A stretch of 64,000 nt of DNA from Paenibacillus silvae (lineage in GTDB: Bacteria > Bacillota > Bacilli > Paenibacillales > Paenibacillaceae): NCBI RefSeq assembly GCF_014639235.1, contig NZ_BMFU01000001.1, positions 682,001 through 746,000 of the forward strand. The letters run 5' to 3'. Below, piece by piece: positions 16,504-25,139 of the stretch. Under the pieces are notes generated by a model. It was not told the DNA's origin. It worked only from the letters and a program-made list of their open reading frames with translations, and ran no database searches. A program made the position numbers and the translations under genes. Numbering within the stretch: position 1 is the first letter of the stretch; each line of letters starts with the position of its first letter.

Positions 16504-17601
16504 TCACCTCGCATAACGGGATAAATTCAATAATATGCCTAGTGCCGTGAGCATAAGCGTTAAGGATGATCCACCGTAGCTAATCAGCGGCAGTGTAATG
16601 CCAGTAACAGGCATCAGTCCAATCACGACACCGATATTAATAATGACCTGCACGGCAACCATGCCGATAATGCCCACGCCCAGCAGACTGCCAAAGGCAT
16701 CTGGAACGGTCATCGCTACACGCATGCCTCTCCACACCAGTACCAGAAACAATAATAAAACGATTATTCCACCAATGAAACCAAGCTCTTCTGCCAAAAT
16801 GCTAAAAATAAAGTCCGTCTGCGGCTCAGGGACATAACTGTACTTCTGCCGGCTCATGCCCAGACCGAGACCTGCCAGTCCACCCGGACCGATGGCGTAG
16901 AGTGACTGAATGATCTGATACCCTGCCCCAAGCGGATCGGACCACGGGTCCAGAAATGCAGTAATTCGCTGCAAACGGTAAGGCGCAGCCGCGATCAATG
17001 CCGCAAAGCCTGCCACTCCCCCTAATGCAAGCAAAGCCAGATGTTTCATGCGTGCACCCGTTGTAAAAATGATAAGCATGGAGGCTCCCATCATTACAGT
17101 GCCTGTCCCTAAATCCGGCTGCAGCATAATGATGCCAAAGGCGACCCCCATGAGCCCCAAGGGAGGCAGCAGCCCCGTTGTAAAGGTCTGAATCTTGCCA
17201 GGATCTTTGCTCAGCCAGTGGGCAAGAAACAGGATCATGCCCAGTTTCATAAACTCGGAGGGCTGAATACCGAAAGACCCGATGCCCAGCCAGCTCCGTG
17301 CACCTCCACGAACGACACCAATCCCCGGGATTAACACGGCAATGAGCATAATAAAACAAACAATTAAAATGGGCTTGGCATATTTCCTCCATACCCTGTA
17401 ATCCACATTCGTTGTTACAAACATCGCTGCCAGTCCCAGTACGGCGAACAAAATCTGTCTTTTCACAAAATAGAATGAATCGCCATAGTTGCGAAAAGCA
17501 AGCACCGAACCTGCACTGTATACCATGATGATGCCGATGGCAAGCAAAGCCAAAATACAAATCAGGAGCCAAATGTCCGGCGCCGGTCGCGTCTGTTTCA
17601 T
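16504..17601 (-). CDS. spoVE: SEDS-family glycan polymerase SpoVE/FtsW
   Basis: 365-residue polytopic (about ten helices) SEDS protein that polymerises lipid II into glycan strands with a partner class B PBP. Family motifs: MVYSAGS near the N-terminus, GARSWLGIGSFGIQPSEFMKL, LQPDLGTGTVMM, the catalytic-loop region PEPQTDFIFSILAEELGFIGG, and the C-terminal GITLPLISYGGSS. By position it corresponds to spoVE of B. subtilis, whose partner SpoVD is encoded in the same block; sequence alone does not tell whether it acts in vegetative division, sporulation or both. Confidence 0.93.
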   Translation of the reverse strand: MKQTRPAPDIWLLICILALLAIGIIMVYSAGSVLAFRNYGDSFYFVKRQILFAVLGLAAMFVTTNVDYRVWRKYAKPILIVCFIMLIAVLIPGIGVVRGGARSWLGIGSFGIQPSEFMKLGMILFLAHWLSKDPGKIQTFTTGLLPPLGLMGVAFGIIMLQPDLGTGTVMMGASMLIIFTTGARMKHLALLALGGVAGFAALIAAAPYRLQRITAFLDPWSDPLGAGYQIIQSLYAIGPGGLAGLGLGMSRQKYSYVPEPQTDFIFSILAEELGFIGGIIVLLLFLVLVWRGMRVAMTVPDAFGSLLGVGIIGMVAVQVIINIGVVIGLMPVTGITLPLISYGGSSLTLMLTALGILLNLSRYAR

Positions 17602-17649
17602 CAGGAGGCCACCCCTTGCATGGAAGTAGGGGCTTTTCCACCCCCCTAC

Positions 17650-19071
17650 TTACAAGTTATGCGCCGCTTGTTTAAAAATGCGTCCCCGTTCTTCATAGGA
17701 AGCAAACATGTCCCAGCTCGCACATGCAGGTGACAGCAAAACAACATCACCCGGTGCAGCAAGCCTTGCTGCTTCCTGAACGGCAACCGTTAATGTACGG
17801 GCAGCGTCCTCCTCATTATCGACGACCTTAATTTGCTTTAGTCCGGCAAGCTCCGCGACTTTGGCAATTTTGGCCCGATTCTCACCCAGCAGCACGACCG
17901 CTTTGACACGATCTTCGAACACTGGCAGCAGCTCCATCATATCCGAGCCGCGATCCAGGCCGCCCGCAATGAGCACAACCGGCTTCTTAAAGGAATTCAG
18001 TGCCATCACCGTAGCCTTGGAATTGGTTGCTTTCGAATTGTTATAATACGCCGAGCCGTTGTGCTCCAGCACATACTCAAGTCGATGCTCAACGCCTTTG
18101 AACTCAGCAAGAGGGACAGCCAGCTGTGCAGGATCAGCACCAGCCGCAACGGCGATTGCTACAGCAGCAAGTGCGTTGCCTACATTAAAGCGCCCGGGAA
18201 GGCCAATGTTCTCTATGTCCATGATGATATGCTTGTTGCCCTGGTCATCTGCATAGACCACCTGACGTTTCACATCATCCTCCTGATCATCCACATATGG
18301 CGGATCAGCATATGCCCCCGTCTCAAGTCGTTCCGTCAGCGAGAACGGGATCAATTTGCTTTTGATATAAGGAACCAGCCCGCGGCAGACCGCATCATCC
18401 CAATTCAAAACAGCAACATCATCTGCTTGCTGGTTCGTAAAGAGCTTTGCTTTGGAAGCGACATAATCCTCCATATCTCCATGGTAATCCAGATGAGTCT
18501 CTGCCACGTTAAGCAGCGCAGCAATGCGCGGACGAAACTCAACGGTGCCTTTCAGCTGGAAGCTGCTTAGTTCCACCACCATCCAGTGATCGGACGTAGC
18601 CTGCTCAGCCGCCTCACAGAGTGGAGTGCCAATATTGCCGGCAACAATAGGGTTCAGACCTGCTTGCTCCAGCATATTGCCTACCCAGGTGGTTGTTGTT
18701 GTTTTTCCGTTAGAGCCTGTAATGCCAATCATGGGTGCTGCACAGAGGTGGTACGCCACTTCTACCTCTGTCACCACTTCAATACCTAATTCCAGTGCTT
18801 GCTGCACGGGAGCGGCATGGTAAGGAATGCCCGGGTTTTTCACAACCAGCTTCACCTGATCATGAATGAGGTCATTCGGGTGTCCGCCGCATACAACAGA
18901 AATTCCCAAAGCCTCCAGTTCGGAAGCTTCGGGACACTGTTCTCTTTCTTTTTTGTCATTTACCGTAACGATTGCCCCGGCACGATGCAGCACTTTGGCA
19001 ACTTGTACACCGCTCTTCGCAAGTCCAAGCACAACCACTTGCTGTCCGCGATAGGTTTCTGGATGGTTCAT
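17650..19071 (-). CDS. murD: UDP-N-acetylmuramoyl-L-alanine:D-glutamate ligase MurD
   Basis: 473-residue cytoplasmic ATP-dependent Mur ligase that adds D-glutamate to UDP-MurNAc-L-Ala. The N-terminal Rossmann-like domain starts QQVVVLGLAKSGVQVAK. The ATP loop GITGSNGKTTTTTWVGNML is near residue 116. The central domain has AETHLDYHGDMEDYVASKAK, and the C-terminal domain YNNSKATNSKATVMAL and VLIAGGLDRG. Length is close to the family norm (about 450). It starts three bases after the mraY stop, so the two are surely cotranscribed. Confidence 0.97.
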   Translation of the reverse strand: MNHPETYRGQQVVVLGLAKSGVQVAKVLHRAGAIVTVNDKKEREQCPEASELEALGISVVCGGHPNDLIHDQVKLVVKNPGIPYHAAPVQQALELGIEVVTEVEVAYHLCAAPMIGITGSNGKTTTTTWVGNMLEQAGLNPIVAGNIGTPLCEAAEQATSDHWMVVELSSFQLKGTVEFRPRIAALLNVAETHLDYHGDMEDYVASKAKLFTNQQADDVAVLNWDDAVCRGLVPYIKSKLIPFSLTERLETGAYADPPYVDDQEDDVKRQVVYADDQGNKHIIMDIENIGLPGRFNVGNALAAVAIAVAAGADPAQLAVPLAEFKGVEHRLEYVLEHNGSAYYNNSKATNSKATVMALNSFKKPVVLIAGGLDRGSDMMELLPVFEDRVKAVVLLGENRAKIAKVAELAGLKQIKVVDNEEDAARTLTVAVQEAARLAAPGDVVLLSPACASWDMFASYEERGRIFKQAAHNL

Positions 19072-19074
19072 AGT

Positions 19075-20043
19075 TTACAACCCCTTGTTGAGATAAAGTC
19101 CAAGAGCGGCCAAAATCGCACCTACCGCCCAAAAGGTAATGACAACCCGCCATTCTGACCAGCCACTCAGCTCGAAATGATGATGAATGGGGCTCATTTT
19201 GAATACACGTTTGCCACGAGTCTTGAAAGATATGACCTGGATCACGACAGAGAGAACCTCAATAACAAAAATACCTCCAATGACGAGGAAGAGAAGCTCT
19301 GTCTTCGTAACAATAGCAATCGCGCCGATTGCTCCCCCGATTCCGAGTGAGCCCGTATCGCCCATAAAAACCTTGGCTGGATGTGCATTGTAAACCAGGA
19401 AACCAAGAACAGCTCCAATCATCGCAGCTGCACACACGGCGGCTGGCATTGACGTTGCCTGCATCGCCACAATAGCAAAGGCTCCAAACGCAATCGCACT
19501 GACTCCAGAAAGCAAACCATCAAGTCCGTCCGTGAAGTTCACCGCATTCGTAATGGCAAGCATCATAAATACAACAAACGGATAATAAAACCATCCTGTC
19601 CAGTCAAATGAAACCGAGGTTCCGGGAATGGAAATCGCGGTGCTGTGTCCATTTTGAATAAGCAAATAACACATCAGCGCACTGAAGAGCAGCTGTCCCA
19701 GCATTTTTTGTCTGGCTGTAAGTCCAAGCGAACGCTTGAATACAATTTTGATATAGTCATCCAGAAAACCAATGAGTCCAAATCCCAGCGTTGCGACAAG
19801 CAGCACATAAAAGTCGGTGTTCTTGACCGCAGAGAATTTAAGAAAAGCCAAAGTGAAGGCAAGTAAAATTACAACTCCGCCCATCGTTGGTGTCCCGCTT
19901 TTTTTCAGATGGCTCTGAGGTCCATCCTCTCTGACCTGCTGCCCGAATTTCATTCTGCGCAGCAGCGGAATCAGAAGCGGTGCGGCAATCACCGCCAGAA
20001 TAAATGAAACGCCGATTGTTAACAGTAATACCTGAAAATCCAT
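19075..20043 (-). CDS. mraY: Phospho-MurNAc-pentapeptide translocase MraY
   Basis: 322-residue integral membrane enzyme that transfers phospho-MurNAc-pentapeptide to undecaprenyl phosphate, giving lipid I. About ten hydrophobic helices are visible. The signatures are the Mg/substrate aspartates in GFLDDYIKIV, NAVNFTDGLDGLLSG, GDTGSLGIGGAIGA and the C-terminal histidine-rich MSPIHHHFELSGWSE. Gene order murF-mraY-murD, with 12- and 3-bp gaps, places it in one operon. Confidence 0.97.
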   Translation of the reverse strand: MDFQVLLLTIGVSFILAVIAAPLLIPLLRRMKFGQQVREDGPQSHLKKSGTPTMGGVVILLAFTLAFLKFSAVKNTDFYVLLVATLGFGLIGFLDDYIKIVFKRSLGLTARQKMLGQLLFSALMCYLLIQNGHSTAISIPGTSVSFDWTGWFYYPFVVFMMLAITNAVNFTDGLDGLLSGVSAIAFGAFAIVAMQATSMPAAVCAAAMIGAVLGFLVYNAHPAKVFMGDTGSLGIGGAIGAIAIVTKTELLFLVIGGIFVIEVLSVVIQVISFKTRGKRVFKMSPIHHHFELSGWSEWRVVITFWAVGAILAALGLYLNKGL

Positions 20044-20055
20044 GGGTTCACCCCT

Positions 20056-21471
20056 CTAGTCTACTCGATTGTGTAATGGTGCTGTCTGCAGTACTTGAAC
20101 CACATCCTCCAGCTTCATGCCTCGGGAGGCCTTGAACAGAACAACGTCTCTGGCATGAAGATGCTCAAGCAAATGACGGGTCAACGCTTCTTTACTGTCA
20201 AAGGCATGCACAGCATCTGTCTCCATATGCTTCCTCGCTCCCTCGGCAATATGCAAGGATAACGGTCCGTATACCAGCACTCTATCCACTTTGGCAGGGG
20301 TAATATACATACCTATCTCATGATGAAGCTGCTCTTCCTGAGGACCTAACTCAAGCATATCTCCGAGCACAGCAACCTTCATCCGATATCCTTTCAGACC
20401 TTCCAACACATCAATGGCCGCCTTCATCGAAGTCGGGCTTGCATTATATGCATCATTCAGGAGAGTGAGCCCACTAACCGCCTGTGTCACCTCAATACGC
20501 ATACCTGTCAGCTTCAGCTGCGATAAACCTGCCGCCATATTCTCTGAGGTAACGCCAAAATGACGTGCCACAGCCATCGCAGCCAGGCAGTTGACCACAT
20601 TATGCGTGCCCAGCAGCGGAAGCGTATATGCTTGCTCCCCGGACTGCTTCGTTGTAAACACCATGCTATTCTGCGCGTTCATCAGCCCTGTTGCATAATC
20701 ATCATTCCCGGCTTGCAGGCCAAAGGTAAATCGCTGCATGTTCTCTGGCTGTCTGGTCTCGGACTCACCCAGCACCTGAGCAATCAAAGGCTCGTCTCCG
20801 TTGTAGATGAGCAGCCCGTTCTTTTTCAATCCCGCGGCAATTTCAGCCTTGGCTCTCGCAATTTCGATTCTTGATCCAAGCTGCAACAGATGTGATTCAC
20901 CAATGTTTGTAATGATTGCAGCATCGGGCTGCGCAATAAGCGACAACTCTTTAATTTCGCCCCGGCCGCTCATGCCCATTTCCAGAATGATTATCTCTGT
21001 ATCCTCGGGCATACTCAATACCGTCAAGGGCAGGCCAATATGATTATTGAAGTTGCCCTGCGTTTTATGCACTTTGAATGTTGTGGAGAGAAGAGCATCT
21101 ACAATATCCTTCGTTGTTGTTTTGCCGTTGCTGCCCGTGATGCCTACGACAGACGCCTGACTCTCGGCCAGATAGGCTGAAGCAAGTGACTGCAAAGCGG
21201 CGAGTGTATCCTCGACGATAATAACAGCGCCCTGCGGCGGAAGTCCGTGATCCTTTTGCCACATGGCACCTGCAGCTCCCTGCTCCAGACATGTCTGCAC
21301 AAATTCATGTCCATCAAAACGTTCACCAACCAAAGGGATAAACAGACTGCCTTTCACCGGTTTACGGGAATCGGTAAACACCCCTTCGGCCATAACTCCG
21401 CTATAGACGGCAGCGTCATTTATTGTACCGCCACACATTTCGGCGATTTGCGCCAATGTTCGTTTTATCAA
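20056..21471 (-). CDS. murF: UDP-MurNAc-tripeptide:D-Ala-D-Ala ligase MurF
   Basis: 471-residue ATP-dependent Mur ligase that completes the UDP-MurNAc-pentapeptide. N-terminal domain with DSRKPVKGSLFIPLVGERFDG; ATP loop VGITGSNGKTTTKDIVDALL; central NIGESHLLQLGSRIEIARAK; C-terminal LLNDAYNASPTSMKAAI and VAVLGDMLELG. The start is a TTG at 21471 inside the murE stop region, nine bases behind AAGGGG, so translation is coupled. In B. subtilis murF is elsewhere (next to ddl); here it is inserted between murE and mraY, the order common outside Bacillus. Confidence 0.97.
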   Translation of the reverse strand: MIKRTLAQIAEMCGGTINDAAVYSGVMAEGVFTDSRKPVKGSLFIPLVGERFDGHEFVQTCLEQGAAGAMWQKDHGLPPQGAVIIVEDTLAALQSLASAYLAESQASVVGITGSNGKTTTKDIVDALLSTTFKVHKTQGNFNNHIGLPLTVLSMPEDTEIIILEMGMSGRGEIKELSLIAQPDAAIITNIGESHLLQLGSRIEIARAKAEIAAGLKKNGLLIYNGDEPLIAQVLGESETRQPENMQRFTFGLQAGNDDYATGLMNAQNSMVFTTKQSGEQAYTLPLLGTHNVVNCLAAMAVARHFGVTSENMAAGLSQLKLTGMRIEVTQAVSGLTLLNDAYNASPTSMKAAIDVLEGLKGYRMKVAVLGDMLELGPQEEQLHHEIGMYITPAKVDRVLVYGPLSLHIAEGARKHMETDAVHAFDSKEALTRHLLEHLHARDVVLFKASRGMKLEDVVQVLQTAPLHNRVD

Positions 21472-22955
21472 TTGGATTTGCCCCTTATCGCTTCTTTGGC
21501 TATGATTCGGTCATCAAAATCAGTCTTGGTCGTACCGATAATCTGATAAGTCTCGTGACCCTTGCCCGCAATCAATACTACATCGTCTGGGCTTGCCATT
21601 TCAATAGCTTCCTGGATTGCCAGACGCCGATCCACAATCAAAGTGTACTGCTCAGCCGGAACAGCATCTTCAATCAGCCCCTGTTCAATGTCCTTCAGAA
21701 TCAAATCCGGATTTTCTGTCCGCGGATTGTCGGAAGTTACCAGCACAAAATCACTATATTTCGCAGCAATTTTCCCCATCAACGGCCGCTTGGTTCGATC
21801 ACGGTCACCGCCGCAGCCAAACACACAGATCACTCGTCCTGCTGCAAACTCTTTGACGGTACGCAGTACATTTTCGAGTCCATCCGGTGTATGAGCGTAA
21901 TCGACGATAACGGCGTAAGGCTGCCCTTCATCAACGGCCTCCACTCTGCCATCCACGCCTGGAACAGTTTCCAGACTGCGCTTGATCTCTTCCAGTGGAA
22001 CCCCCTCTACCAGTGCTGCAGAGATTGCTGCCATTGCATTGTACACATTGAATTTGCCTACCATACGCAGCCCAATGTCAGTGCTGCCTGCAAAGGTATC
22101 TACATGGAATGACGTTCCCTGAGCTGTGATCGAGATTTCAGAAGCACGCACGTCTGCCTTTTCCCCCATGCCGTATGTAATCACTTCAGCAGCTGTTACT
22201 GAAATAAAATATGCCGCTGCCGGATCATCTGCGTTGATTACCGCATATTTGCGACGGGAAGCTTCATCAGCGTAAGTGTTACCCAGCCGTGCAAAGAAGA
22301 GCCCTTTAGCTCCACGATACTCCTCCATCGAGTGATGATAGTCCAGGTGATCCTGCGTCAGATTGGTGAATACCGCTGTGCGAAAATCTGTACCTTTGAC
22401 ACGCCCCTGCTCCAGCGCATGAGATGAAACCTCCATCACGCAGCAGTCCGTACCGGCCTGAACCATATCATGCAGACTGCGCTGCAGATCAAGCGCCTCA
22501 GGCGTTGTTCCAGACATCGGATATGTACGCCCATCATAGCGCATCTGAATCGTACCGATTAGCCCCGTTTTCTGACCGTAATCACTCATAATTTTCTCAA
22601 TCAAATACGTTGTCGTTGTTTTCCCGTTGGTGCCCGTTACACCGATCATTTTCATTTTGCGGCTTGGCGAGTCGAAAAAGAAATCCGAGAGAACAGCCAT
22701 GGCAAAACGACTGTCTTTGACAATTAACTGCGGCACAGGCAGATCCAGCTGACGCTCCACTACAAGAGCTGACGCACCAGCTTCCACTGCTTTTGCAGCA
22801 TAATCATGACCGTCCACTGTATGCCCCGGAAGACAGATAAACAGATCACCCGGCTGAACCTGCCGGGAATCTGTCTGAAGGTTGTGGCATTCTATATTGG
22901 AGTCGCCTACGAGACGAGCGGTCGTCAACTTGGATTCAAATTGGTTTAAAAGCAC
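21468..22955 (-). CDS. murE: UDP-MurNAc-L-Ala-D-Glu:meso-DAP ligase MurE
   Basis: 495-residue Mur ligase that adds the third stem-peptide residue. The motif TSDNPRTENPDLILKDI contains DNPR, the signature of the meso-diaminopimelate enzyme as opposed to the lysine type, so the wall is predicted to be DAP-type. Other motifs are DSRQVQPGDLFICLPG, VTGTNGKTTTTYLIEKI and NLTQDHLDYHHSMEEYR. The start is set at GTG 22955, eight bases behind GTGAGG; the frame is open further upstream to 23123 and into spoVD but without homologous sequence. Confidence 0.95.
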   Translation of the reverse strand: MLLNQFESKLTTARLVGDSNIECHNLQTDSRQVQPGDLFICLPGHTVDGHDYAAKAVEAGASALVVERQLDLPVPQLIVKDSRFAMAVLSDFFFDSPSRKMKMIGVTGTNGKTTTTYLIEKIMSDYGQKTGLIGTIQMRYDGRTYPMSGTTPEALDLQRSLHDMVQAGTDCCVMEVSSHALEQGRVKGTDFRTAVFTNLTQDHLDYHHSMEEYRGAKGLFFARLGNTYADEASRRKYAVINADDPAAAYFISVTAAEVITYGMGEKADVRASEISITAQGTSFHVDTFAGSTDIGLRMVGKFNVYNAMAAISAALVEGVPLEEIKRSLETVPGVDGRVEAVDEGQPYAVIVDYAHTPDGLENVLRTVKEFAAGRVICVFGCGGDRDRTKRPLMGKIAAKYSDFVLVTSDNPRTENPDLILKDIEQGLIEDAVPAEQYTLIVDRRLAIQEAIEMASPDDVVLIAGKGHETYQIIGTTKTDFDDRIIAKEAIRGKSN

Positions 22956-23094
22956 ATGAATAACCTCACTTTTCAAATAGACTTCTGTAATTAAAGGATA
23001 CGCTGCATTATTAATATCGGCTATATCACCAAATAATGAAACGCACTTTAAAGAATTTTGTTGCGGTGTAAGCCAGAAACCCGCTCCTGCCCAA

Positions 23095-25047
23095 TCATTC
23101 GTCCTTGCTATGGTCATGCCCATCCTTCAGCACGTCACCCATATATATGCGTATCGTTGATCCTTGATCCACCCTTGCCCCAGGTTTGGGTGCCTGATTA
23201 ATTACATATTTGCCACTGCCGGACTTCGCCAACATAAAATTCATGTTCAGGTCCTCGTACAAATCTGCAACCGTTGCTCCGGTAAGATCAGGAACCGTCA
23301 CGATTTTGGTTTCACCATATTTATACTCTTTGGAAAGTTGATCCTTGCGTACAGGCACGTTCATGTAGTGCAGTGAATCCTCCAGAATATTTTGCACAAT
23401 CGGAGCGGCAACCACACCCCCGAATTGAATGCCCTTGGGATTATCCACTGCAGTATATACAACGATCTGCGGGTCATCGGCTGGAGCGAATCCGATAAAA
23501 GATACAATATGCTCGGTGGAGGAATAACGTCCATTAATAACCTTCTGAGCTGTACCCGTTTTGCCGCCGACCCGGTACCCGTCAATAAATGCCGGACGCC
23601 CTGTACCTTTGGCTACGACACTTTCAAGCGCTTCTCGCACTTGCTTGGATGTATTCTCCGAGATCACCTGACGAACCAGTTCGGGCTTCACTTCCTCCAG
23701 TACCTCTCCGGTTTCGGGATGTACCCAGGCCTTCGTCACATAAGGTTTGTAGAGCTTGCCTCCGTTGATCGCAGCGGATACCGCAGCCACCTGCTGAATA
23801 GGCGTTACAGATACACCTTGACCGAAAGCAGTTGTGGCAAGCTCGACAGGCCCTACATTGGATAATTTAAAAAGGATACCGCTTGCTTCACCGCTAAGAT
23901 CGATTCCCGTTTTGGTACCAAAACCGAAATTTCGGATGTAGGAAAACAAGGACTCTTTGCCAAGCTTTTGTCCCAAAGCGACAAAGCCCGGGTTACAAGA
24001 GTTCTCTACCACCTGAAGGAAGGTCTGGCTTCCATGCCCCCCCTTCTTCCAGCAGCGCAGACGCGCACCGCCAACCTCCACAAAGCCCGGATCAAAAAAT
24101 TGATCCTGCTGCAGATTTACCTTTTTTTCTTCCAGCGCAGCAGCGAGTGTAATAATCTTGAAGGTTGAACCTGGTTCATAGGTCATCCAGATGGGCAGAT
24201 TGCGGTTGTAAATCTCCGACGGGTACTGCTGATAATCTGCCGGCTCGTAGCCCGGGCGGCTCGACATCCCCAGAATCTCGCCTGTCTTGGGATTCATGGC
24301 AATTGCCAGAGCGGAATTGGCCTGAAACTTGACCATAGCCTGATCGAGCTCACGTTCCATAATCGACTGAATGGATTTATCAATCGTCAGCTTGAGATTA
24401 AGGCCGTCCTTCGGTTCCACATACTTCTCGGATGAGCCCGGCATAAGCCTTCCGGCCGCATCGGACAAGTAGGATACACTGCCATTCAGACCATTCAGCT
24501 TGTCATCATACCTTTTTTCCACACCCGTCAGCCCCTGATTGTCGATACCTGTAAATCCAAGAATGTGGGCAGCCAGATCATCATATGGATAGAAACGTTT
24601 ATTATCCTCGGCAACAACGATACCCGGAAGCTTCAAATCACGGATGCGCTGAGCTTTCTCCATCGTAATTTTGCGGCCGCCGGGTTGTAGTCGTACGATT
24701 AGCTCTCTTTTCTTGATGGTTGCCAGCACTTTTTCTTCCGTCATACCCAACAACGGTGCAAGTGCACGAGCCGTCGTCTCGGCTTCCTTGACCTGAGCAG
24801 GGATCGCCATAATTGTCGGAGTAGTTACGTTATAGGCCAGAGCGGTGCCATTTCGATCAAGGATCTCTCCTCTTTTGGCTGTGTAGGGTATGTTGCGGCG
24901 CCAGGATTCCTCCGCTTTTGCCGATAATTCCGGGCCTTGACCCAACTGTACATAAGCAAGCCTGATCACCAGGGCTGAGAATAACATCACCAAAATCAAT
25001 AAACTCCACAGCAGCCTGCGCCGCAGATTCACACTTGATCCCTTCAC
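23095..25047 (-). CDS. spoVD: SpoVD, sporulation class B penicillin-binding protein
   Basis: 650-residue transpeptidase needed for spore cortex synthesis in B. subtilis. One N-terminal transmembrane helix (about 10-28), a dimerisation domain, then the transpeptidase domain with the active-site tetrad EPGSTFKIITLA, ENSCNPGF and VGGKTGTAQK. One PASTA domain, VPDLTGATVADLYEDLNMNF onward, ends the protein. Start is GTG at 25047, eight bases behind GGGGGG. The single PASTA domain and position before murE support SpoVD rather than PbpB, which is the next gene upstream. The matching SEDS partner is encoded at 16504-17601. Confidence 0.95.
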   Translation of the reverse strand: MKGSSVNLRRRLLWSLLILVMLFSALVIRLAYVQLGQGPELSAKAEESWRRNIPYTAKRGEILDRNGTALAYNVTTPTIMAIPAQVKEAETTARALAPLLGMTEEKVLATIKKRELIVRLQPGGRKITMEKAQRIRDLKLPGIVVAEDNKRFYPYDDLAAHILGFTGIDNQGLTGVEKRYDDKLNGLNGSVSYLSDAAGRLMPGSSEKYVEPKDGLNLKLTIDKSIQSIMERELDQAMVKFQANSALAIAMNPKTGEILGMSSRPGYEPADYQQYPSEIYNRNLPIWMTYEPGSTFKIITLAAALEEKKVNLQQDQFFDPGFVEVGGARLRCWKKGGHGSQTFLQVVENSCNPGFVALGQKLGKESLFSYIRNFGFGTKTGIDLSGEASGILFKLSNVGPVELATTAFGQGVSVTPIQQVAAVSAAINGGKLYKPYVTKAWVHPETGEVLEEVKPELVRQVISENTSKQVREALESVVAKGTGRPAFIDGYRVGGKTGTAQKVINGRYSSTEHIVSFIGFAPADDPQIVVYTAVDNPKGIQFGGVVAAPIVQNILEDSLHYMNVPVRKDQLSKEYKYGETKIVTVPDLTGATVADLYEDLNMNFMLAKSGSGKYVINQAPKPGARVDQGSTIRIYMGDVLKDGHDHSKDE

Positions 25048-25139
25048 GAAAAGATCCCCCCACTCGTCCCAAAATCATGAACTGTCTCATTCATGAATAT
25101 TCAGGACAACCGGGGGTTAGAACAAGCTGTCTATGAAGC